From positions 1 through 64,000 of the forward strand of contig NZ_JAGSOJ010000002.1 of assembly GCF_023684385.1 (NCBI RefSeq): a DNA stretch of 64,000 nt. The letters are read 5' to 3'. Position numbers and translations under genes: made by a program. Positions within the stretch are counted from its first letter, which is position 1, and each line of letters starts with the position of its first letter. Source of the DNA: Oceanirhabdus seepicola (GTDB lineage Bacteria; Bacillota; Clostridia; Clostridiales; Clostridiaceae). The notes below the pieces were generated by a model. It did no database searches. It was not told where the DNA came from and was given only the letters and a program-made list of their open reading frames with translations. Below are positions 58,970 to 64,000 of this stretch, piece by piece.

Positions 58970-59311
58970 ATGCCAGGATATCGTAAGTTAGGTCTACCAA
59001 CAGACCAAAGAAAAGCTATGTTAAGAAACTTAGTAACTAGTTTCCTAAAGCATGGTAAAATTGAAACTACTGAGACAAGAGCTAAGGAAACAAGAAAACT
59101 AGCTGAAAAGATGATTACTCTAGCTAAAAGAGGAGATCTACACGCTAGAAGACAAGTTCTTTCTTTCGTAACAGAGAAAGACGTTGTTCAGAAGTTATTT
59201 GACGAGATTGCTCCTCAATACCAAGAAAGAAACGGTGGATACACTAGAATTCTTAAAGTTGGGCCAAGAAGAGGAGATAATGCTGAGGTTGTTATATTAC
59301 AATTAGTATAG
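58970..59311 (+). CDS. rplQ: Ribosomal protein L17
   Basis: The 113-residue protein begins [21 protein letters not shown] and ends [16 protein letters not shown]. It lies near the tunnel exit. ATG 58970 follows AAAGGAGGGTG. It is the last gene of the S10-spc-alpha run and a hairpin follows it. Confidence 0.97.
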   Translation: MPGYRKLGLPTDQRKAMLRNLVTSFLKHGKIETTETRAKETRKLAEKMITLAKRGDLHARRQVLSFVTEKDVVQKLFDEIAPQYQERNGGYTRILKVGPRRGDNAEVVILQLV

Positions 59312-59317
59312 ATTTCA

Positions 59318-59342
59318 GGGGATTAAGTAATACTTAGTCCCC
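59318..59342 (+). terminator. Hairpin after rplQ
   Basis: GGGGATTAAGTA (59318-59329) pairs with TACTTAGTCCCC (59331-59342), with one mispaired T-G. Only ATTT follows, so termination may be partial. A perfect TATAAT at 59364-59369, without a good -35, could start ecfA1 transcription. Confidence 0.6.
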
Positions 59343-59385
59343 ATTTGCATATAAGCAAAAGTTTATAATAGGTTCGGTGATTTAT

Positions 59386-60225
59386 ATGGGAAAAACATAT
59401 ATAGAGTGCAGTAATGTGAAATTTAGTTATATTTTCGATGAAGAAAAGGTTGAAGTATTGCATGGAGTTAATTTAAATGTAAACAAAGGTGAATTCGTCG
59501 CAATATTAGGACATAATGGTTCAGGTAAGTCTACATTGGCTAAACATTTGAATGCTTTACTAGTTCCACAGGATGGAATAGTAAGTATAAATAATATTTC
59601 TACTTCGGATACTCAAAAACATTGGGAAATAAGAAAAAACGTAGGGATGGTATTCCAAAATCCAGATAATCAAATTGTTGCAACAATAGTGGAAGAAGAT
59701 GTTGCATTTGGTCCTGAAAATATTGGTGTAAACCCAGAAGAAATAAGAAAAAGAGTTGATAATGCTCTTGATACAGTAAATATGAGTGAGTATAAAAAAC
59801 ATGCACCACATATGCTTTCAGGAGGACAAAAACAAAGGGTAGCTATTGCGGGTGTTATTGCGATGAGATCAGATTGTATTGTTTTAGATGAGCCTACCGC
59901 TATGCTAGATCCTTCAGGAAGAAAAGAAGTTATTAATACAATAACTAAACTTAATCAAGAGTATGGAATAACAGTTATTTTGATAACTCATTTTATGGAG
60001 GAAGCAATAAAGGCTGATAGAGTTATTGTTATGGATAATGGAGAGGTAATTATGGAGGATACTCCAAGAAATATATTTACTCAAGTGGAGAAATTAAAAG
60101 AAATTGGATTAGATGTTCCAAGTGTGACAGAATTGGCGTATAGTTTAAAAGAAAGTGGATTGCCAATAAGAAATGATATTATAAGTATTGATGAGATGGT
60201 GAGTGAATTATGTCAATTATTATAA
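59386..60225 (+). CDS. ecfA1: EcfA1, ECF transporter ATPase
   Basis: The 279-residue ATPase has Walker [10 protein letters not shown] (42-50), signature LSGGQKQR (about 144-151), Walker [10 protein letters not shown] and an H-loop in ITHFMEEA. With EcfA2 and EcfT it forms the shared energising module of group II vitamin/ion importers; S components are encoded elsewhere. ATG 59386 is used, with CGGTGAT just upstream. It overlaps ecfA2 by 16 bases. Confidence 0.95.
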   Translation: MGKTYIECSNVKFSYIFDEEKVEVLHGVNLNVNKGEFVAILGHNGSGKSTLAKHLNALLVPQDGIVSINNISTSDTQKHWEIRKNVGMVFQNPDNQIVATIVEEDVAFGPENIGVNPEEIRKRVDNALDTVNMSEYKKHAPHMLSGGQKQRVAIAGVIAMRSDCIVLDEPTAMLDPSGRKEVINTITKLNQEYGITVILITHFMEEAIKADRVIVMDNGEVIMEDTPRNIFTQVEKLKEIGLDVPSVTELAYSLKESGLPIRNDIISIDEMVSELCQLL

Positions 60226-61079
60226 AAAATCTTACTCATATATATATGAAAGGTACACCTTTTGAGCGAAAAGCGCTTGATCGTGTTGATATAGAAATTG
60301 ATTCAGGAGAATTTGTAGCAATTATTGGCCATACTGGGTCGGGAAAATCGACTTTGATTCAGCATATTAATGGTTTGTTAAAACCTGATAGCGGTACTAT
60401 ATTAATCAATGGAGTTAATATAGCGGATAAGAGTGTAAAGCTCTCTAACATCAGAAAAAAAGTAGGTTTAGTTTTTCAATATCCTGAATATCAATTATTT
60501 GAAGAAACAATTGAGAAAGATATAGCTTTTGGTCCAGGAAAGTTAAAGATTTCTCAAGATGAAATTAAAAATAGAGTAATAAAAGCTATGGAATCTGTAG
60601 GACTTGATTATGAGTTTTATAAAGATAAATCACCATTTGAGTTGAGTGGTGGTCAAAAGAGAAGAGTTGCCATTGCAGGGGTTATAGCTATGGAACCGGA
60701 AGTACTAATATTAGATGAGCCTACTGCTGGATTAGATCCAAAAGGTAGAGATGAAATATTGAAACAGATAAAGCATTTTCAAGAAATTTATAATATGACA
60801 ATCATATTAGTATCACATAGCATGGATGATGTTTCAAGAATAGCTGATAAAATATTTGTTATGGAAAAAGGTAAAATAGTAATGAATGGAACGCCTAGAG
60901 AGGTGTTTTCTAATGTGAATAAAATAGAGAAAGTTGGACTGTCTGCACCTCAAATAGCTTATCTTATGAAAAAGCTTAAGGAAAAAGGGGTAGAGATTGA
61001 CGAGAATATATATACTGTAAAAGAAGCGGCGATAGAAATTCAAAAATTATATTCAAAGAAACTAATGGGAGGAAGCTAA
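60210..61079 (+). CDS. ecfA2: EcfA2, ECF transporter ATPase
   Basis: The 289-residue ATPase has Walker [10 protein letters not shown] (40-48), the EcfA2-type Q-loop [21 protein letters not shown], signature LSGGQKRR and Walker [13 protein letters not shown]. It pairs with EcfA1 as a heterodimer. ATG 60210 lies inside the end of ecfA1 with GGTGAGTGA as RBS. ecfT starts one base after its stop. Confidence 0.95.
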   Translation: MSIIIKNLTHIYMKGTPFERKALDRVDIEIDSGEFVAIIGHTGSGKSTLIQHINGLLKPDSGTILINGVNIADKSVKLSNIRKKVGLVFQYPEYQLFEETIEKDIAFGPGKLKISQDEIKNRVIKAMESVGLDYEFYKDKSPFELSGGQKRRVAIAGVIAMEPEVLILDEPTAGLDPKGRDEILKQIKHFQEIYNMTIILVSHSMDDVSRIADKIFVMEKGKIVMNGTPREVFSNVNKIEKVGLSAPQIAYLMKKLKEKGVEIDENIYTVKEAAIEIQKLYSKKLMGGS

Positions 61080-61080
61080 T

Positions 61081-61899
61081 ATGATAAAAAATATCACTAT
61101 TGGTCAATATGTACCAAGTGATTCTCCTATACACAAATTAGATCCTAGAACTAAAATTATATTATCATTTCTATACATGATAAGTATTTTTTTTGTAAAT
61201 AACTTCTTGGGGTATATTTTTTTCATACTTTTATTAAGCTTGACCATTATTTTAAGTAAGTTAAAAGCTTCATTTATAATAAATGGTATAAAGCCGATAT
61301 TATTTTTGCTATTATTTACTGCTGTAATTAATATTTTTGTTATAAAAGGTGATGGTCTACCAATTGTTAAATTTGGGTTTATAGAGATATATACTGAGGG
61401 TCTAATTAGAGCAGCATTTATGGCAATAAGATTGGTAATGCTTATAGTAGGAACATCCATATTAACGCTCACAACATCTCCTATTGAATTAACAGATGGA
61501 ATTGAGACATTACTAAGTCCTTTTAAAAAAATTGGCCTACCGGCTCATGAATTAGCTATGATGATGACAATAGCCCTTAGATTCATACCTACATTAATGG
61601 ATGAGACAGATAAGATAATGAAAGCACAAATGGCACGAGGTGCTGATTTTGAATCAGGAAAACTGATAGAAAGAGCAAAAAACCTTGTACCTATATTGGT
61701 CCCACTATTTATAAACTCTTTTAAGCGAGCAGATGATCTAGCTACAGCTATGGAAGCTAGAGCATATAGAGGCGGAGAGGGAAGAACTAGAATGAAAGTA
61801 TTAAAATATAGAACAAGGGACTATGTTGCAGTTTCTATATTTATAATTTTTATTTCATGTGGAATATTGACCAGATTTATAGCTGGAGGAATAATCTAG
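61081..61899 (+). CDS. ecfT: EcfT, ECF transporter transmembrane component
   Basis: The 272-residue membrane protein has five or six helices and long cytosolic coupling helices. The first coupling motif is Ala-Arg-Gly (AQMARGADFESG); the second reads EARAYRGG, with Ala-Arg-Ala. It scaffolds S components on the EcfA1-EcfA2 ATPases. The ATG at 61081 overlaps nothing but follows GGGAGGAAG closely. Its stop overlaps the truA GTG by one base. Confidence 0.94.
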   Translation: MIKNITIGQYVPSDSPIHKLDPRTKIILSFLYMISIFFVNNFLGYIFFILLLSLTIILSKLKASFIINGIKPILFLLLFTAVINIFVIKGDGLPIVKFGFIEIYTEGLIRAAFMAIRLVMLIVGTSILTLTTSPIELTDGIETLLSPFKKIGLPAHELAMMMTIALRFIPTLMDETDKIMKAQMARGADFESGKLIERAKNLVPILVPLFINSFKRADDLATAMEARAYRGGEGRTRMKVLKYRTRDYVAVSIFIIFISCGILTRFIAGGII

Positions 61900-62660
61900 T
61901 GGACAAATTTAAAAATATCAAACTTGAAATACAATATAATGGGGCTAATTATTATGGATGGCAGAAACAAAGGAATCATATTTCTGTCCAAGAGGTATTA
62001 CAAAAAAAACTAACTCAATTACTTAAAGAAAATATTGAGGTTATAGGATGTAGCAGGACAGACTCCAAAGTGCATGCACTCAAATATGTATGTAACTTTA
62101 AGAGTAAAACTAATATACCTTGTGAGAAAATAAAATATGCATTAAATCCGTTATTACCAGACGATATAGTTGTTTTAGACTCTATAGAGGTAGATGAAAT
62201 GTTTCACTCAAGATATTCTTGTGTAGGAAAGACATATGTATATAAAATACTCAGTAGAGAAGTTAGACCTGTGTTTGGAAGAGAAGGAATATATCATTAT
62301 AAAGATTATCTATGTGTTGATAAGATGAAAGTAGCTGCTAAGTACTTTATAGGAAAACACGATTTTAATGCATTTAAAAGCTCAGGTAGCTCTGTTAAAA
62401 CAACTATTAGGACAATCCAATCTATTAATATTATAAAAAAACAACAGGAAATTACAATAGAAGTAACTGGGGATGGGTTCCTATACAATATGGTAAGGAT
62501 AATTGTAGGTACATTAATACAGGTTGGTATAAATAAAATAGAGCCTGAATATATTCAAACAATTTTGAAAAATAAGGACAGAAAGCTTGCAGGGCCAACG
62601 GCTCCAGCAGAAGGTTTATATTTAAAAGAGATATATTTTTCAAAAAAAGATTTATTATAA
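61899..62660 (+). CDS. truA: TruA-like tRNA pseudouridine synthase
   Basis: The 253-residue protein makes pseudouridine at positions 38-40 of tRNA anticodon stems. The catalytic Asp55 lies in CSRTDSKVHA; the usual motif is GRTDxGVHA, so two glycines are replaced. The C-terminal GDGFLYNMVRIIVGTLIQVG motif is intact. GTG 61899 is used because GGAGGA lies 9 bases upstream and it overlaps the ecfT stop, as in other Firmicutes. A paralogue with a canonical motif could exist elsewhere. Confidence 0.92.
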   Translation: MDKFKNIKLEIQYNGANYYGWQKQRNHISVQEVLQKKLTQLLKENIEVIGCSRTDSKVHALKYVCNFKSKTNIPCEKIKYALNPLLPDDIVVLDSIEVDEMFHSRYSCVGKTYVYKILSREVRPVFGREGIYHYKDYLCVDKMKVAAKYFIGKHDFNAFKSSGSSVKTTIRTIQSINIIKKQQEITIEVTGDGFLYNMVRIIVGTLIQVGINKIEPEYIQTILKNKDRKLAGPTAPAEGLYLKEIYFSKKDLL

Positions 62661-62679
62661 ATAAATAATCAAAAAGTTG

Positions 62680-62708
62680 TTGACACGCCCGGAACAATGT
62701 ATTATAAT
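62680..62708 (+). promoter_or_regulatory. Perfect consensus promoter of rplM-rpsI
   Basis: TTGACA (62680-62685), a 17-base spacer and TATAAT (62703-62708) form a full consensus sigma-A promoter. About 90 bases of leader follow before rplM, the place where L13 leaders occur in Bacillus. Confidence 0.95.
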
Positions 62709-62802
62709 TATGAGAGTTGAAATGGTAAATAAGATTCACTTGCCCGAGTCTTAGAATAGATCATGAACAGGAAATAGGAAATGTAACAGGGAGGGAAAAA
62801 AG

Positions 62803-63237
62803 ATGAAATCATACATTGCAAAACCACATGAAGTTGAAAGAAAATGGTATGTTGTAGATGTTGAAGGTCAGACGCTTGGTAGAGCTGCTAGCCAAATCGC
62901 AACTATCTTAAGAGGTAAGCATAAGCCAACTTATACTCCACACGTTGACTGCGGAGATCACGTAATAGTACTTAATGCTGATAAAATTGTTTTAACTGGT
63001 AAGAAGTTAGATCAGAAAATGTTAAGACATCATACTTTATATCCAGGTGGATTAAAAGAGATTTCTTACAGAGACGCTTTAGCTAAGAAGCCTGAGTTTG
63101 TTTTCAGTGAAGCAGTAAGAAGAATGCTTCCAAAAGGTCGTTTAGGAAGACAAATGGCTAAGAAATTAAACGTATATGCTGGAAGCGAGCACAACCATGA
63201 AGCTCAAAAACCAGAGCAATTAGAATTAAGATACTAA
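62803..63237 (+). CDS. rplM: Ribosomal protein L13
   Basis: The 144-residue protein begins [20 protein letters not shown] and includes the signature [32 protein letters not shown] segment near the end. It is an early 50S assembly protein. ATG 62803 follows GGGAGGG. It is paired with rpsI, 30 bases downstream, as in most bacteria. Confidence 0.97.
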   Translation: MKSYIAKPHEVERKWYVVDVEGQTLGRAASQIATILRGKHKPTYTPHVDCGDHVIVLNADKIVLTGKKLDQKMLRHHTLYPGGLKEISYRDALAKKPEFVFSEAVRRMLPKGRLGRQMAKKLNVYAGSEHNHEAQKPEQLELRY

Positions 63238-63267
63238 TTTGATAAGTAGTGAAGGGAGGAAATAATA

Positions 63268-63660
63268 ATGGCAAAGGTTCAATACTTTGGAACAGGTAGA
63301 AGAAAGACATCTGTAGCAAGAGTAAGACTTGTACCAGGTGAAGGAAAAGTAATCATTAACAAAAGAGATATGGAAAACTATTTTGGTTTAGATACATTAA
63401 AATACATTGTTAATCAACCATTAGTTTTAACAGGAACTAAGGAAAAATACGATATATTAGTAAATGTTCACGGTGGTGGATTATCAGGGCAAGCTGGAGC
63501 AATTAGACACGGAATTGCTAGAGCTTTAATCAAAGCTGACGAGAACTTAAGACCAGAATTAAAGAAAGCTGGATTCTTAACAAGAGACTCAAGAATGGTA
63601 GAGAGAAAGAAATGCGGTCTTAAGAAAGCAAGAAGAGCTCCTCAATTCTCTAAGAGATAA
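63268..63660 (+). CDS. rpsI: Ribosomal protein S9
   Basis: The 130-residue protein ends RRAPQFSKR, the C-terminal tail that touches P-site tRNA, and carries [22 protein letters not shown] 63268 follows GAAGGGAGG. It closes the rplM-rpsI unit and is followed by a strong terminator. Confidence 0.97.
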   Translation: MAKVQYFGTGRRKTSVARVRLVPGEGKVIINKRDMENYFGLDTLKYIVNQPLVLTGTKEKYDILVNVHGGGLSGQAGAIRHGIARALIKADENLRPELKKAGFLTRDSRMVERKKCGLKKARRAPQFSKR

Positions 63661-63685
63661 TAATTTCATTACTATATATTTAACT

Positions 63686-63714
63686 AAAGGAAGGTTAACC
63701 TTCCTTTTATTTTG
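63686..63714 (+). terminator. Terminator after rpsI
   Basis: AAAGGAAGGTT (63686-63696) and AACCTTCCTTT (63697-63707) form a perfect 11-bp palindrome followed by TATTTTG. Confidence 0.85.
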
Positions 63715-63802
63715 CCTAAAAATAAAAGAAAATTCTGACAAATAAAAAGCGAAAGAAATTAGAGTCAAATGTGTAAATATATACGTTAAAAGACATACTA
63801 AA

Positions 63803-63889
63803 TGTTAAGTAGTATTTTATTGTTAAATCTATGTTAAGTTAAATGAAATCCATGTTAAACATTGATTAAAGGTATTAACTTTATGTTAA
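63803..63889 (+). repeat. Five TGTTAA direct repeats upstream of the last gene
   Basis: TGTTAA starts at 63803, 63821, 63832, 63853 and 63884. The second and third are separated by exactly 5 bases. The reverse complement TTAACA-N5-TTAACA has the form of a PhoP-type box. Four of the five are preceded by A. The last lies within the promoter spacer. Confidence 0.6.
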
Positions 63890-63903
63890 ATATTTAGTAT
63901 TAT
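63875..63903 (+). promoter_or_regulatory. Candidate promoter of the last gene
   Basis: TTAACT (63875-63880), a 17-base spacer and TATTAT (63898-63903). The weak -35, with repeats just upstream, fits an activated promoter. Confidence 0.5.
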
Positions 63904-63954
63904 AGGAGAAGAGAATTTTGTAGAAAATAAGAATTTAACTTTGGAGGTATTACC

Positions 63955-64000
63955 ATGGAAGTTGCAAGTAGTATGATAGTAGCTCTTGCTGGTAGTGGAG
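63955..64000 (+). CDS. Start of an unidentified gene (truncated by window end)
   Basis: Only 15 codons are visible: MEVASSMIVALAGSG. The ATG follows TTGGAGG with a 7-base gap. The hydrophobic, small-residue start resembles a membrane helix or a transporter N-terminus, but no family can be named. Confidence 0.65.
   Translation, partial: MEVASSMIVALAGSG

Overview
The window is a chromosomal core region of a low-GC, spore-forming Firmicute, most likely Clostridium sensu lato. This rests on very AT-rich codon use, strong GGAGG ribosome binding sites, a SigH-type sporulation sigma factor, the McsA/McsB/ClpC arginine-phosphorylation module, DisA, Rae1, Mini-RNase III, ThyX and a T-box in front of proS. 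No species can be fixed from sequence alone.

Layout. (1) 1-234: tRNA-Met and tRNA-Ala, each followed by a hairpin; a 400-base AT-rich spacer follows. (2) 635-4221: an EF-G paralogue, two small uncharacterised overlapping genes and a histidine phosphatase. (3) 4249-9841: a two-component system on the minus strand, facing away from an M24 aminopeptidase P and an ABC exporter half-transporter. (4) 10037-26687: mcsA-mcsB-clpC, radA, disA, a minus-strand MazG-like gene, a CarD-like gene, yacL (PIN-TRAM), ispD, T-box-proS, cysS, mrnC, thyX, rlmB, rae1, sigH. (5) 26786-31684: tRNA-Thr, tuf copy 1, rpmG, secE, nusG, rplK-rplA, L10 leader, rplJ-rplL. (6) 31927-44077: rpoB, rpoC, an L7Ae-like gene, rpsL, rpsG, fusA, tuf copy 2. 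(7) 44445-59311: the S10-spc-alpha ribosomal super-operon with secY, adk, a KOW gene, infA, rpmJ and rpoA. (8) 59386-63660: ecfA1-ecfA2-ecfT, truA, rplM-rpsI. (9) 63661-64000: an AT-rich control region with repeated TGTTAA sites and the first codons of an unidentified gene.

The order closely follows the Bacillus subtilis ctsR-to-rpsI region, and the differences are informative. No ctsR stands before mcsA. The ispF-gltX-cysE position holds a T-box-controlled proS. thyX sits between mrnC and rlmB. A tRNA-Thr/tuf pair sits between sigH and rpmG. No methyltransferase gene lies between rplL and rpoB. No map gene lies between adk and the KOW gene.

Functionally the window encodes much of the transcription and translation machinery (RNA polymerase alpha, beta and beta-prime, NusG, IF-1, EF-G, two EF-Tu genes, about 30 ribosomal proteins), SecE/SecY, and stress and second-messenger functions. 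Many transcription units carry recognisable sigma-A promoters, leaders or intrinsic terminators. I saw no insertion sequence, prophage or CRISPR array and no clearly novel system. The less explained items are the small genes at 2853-3294, the leader upstream of the two-component system, the phased DnaA-box-like sites at 379-428, and the TGTTAA array at 63803-63889.
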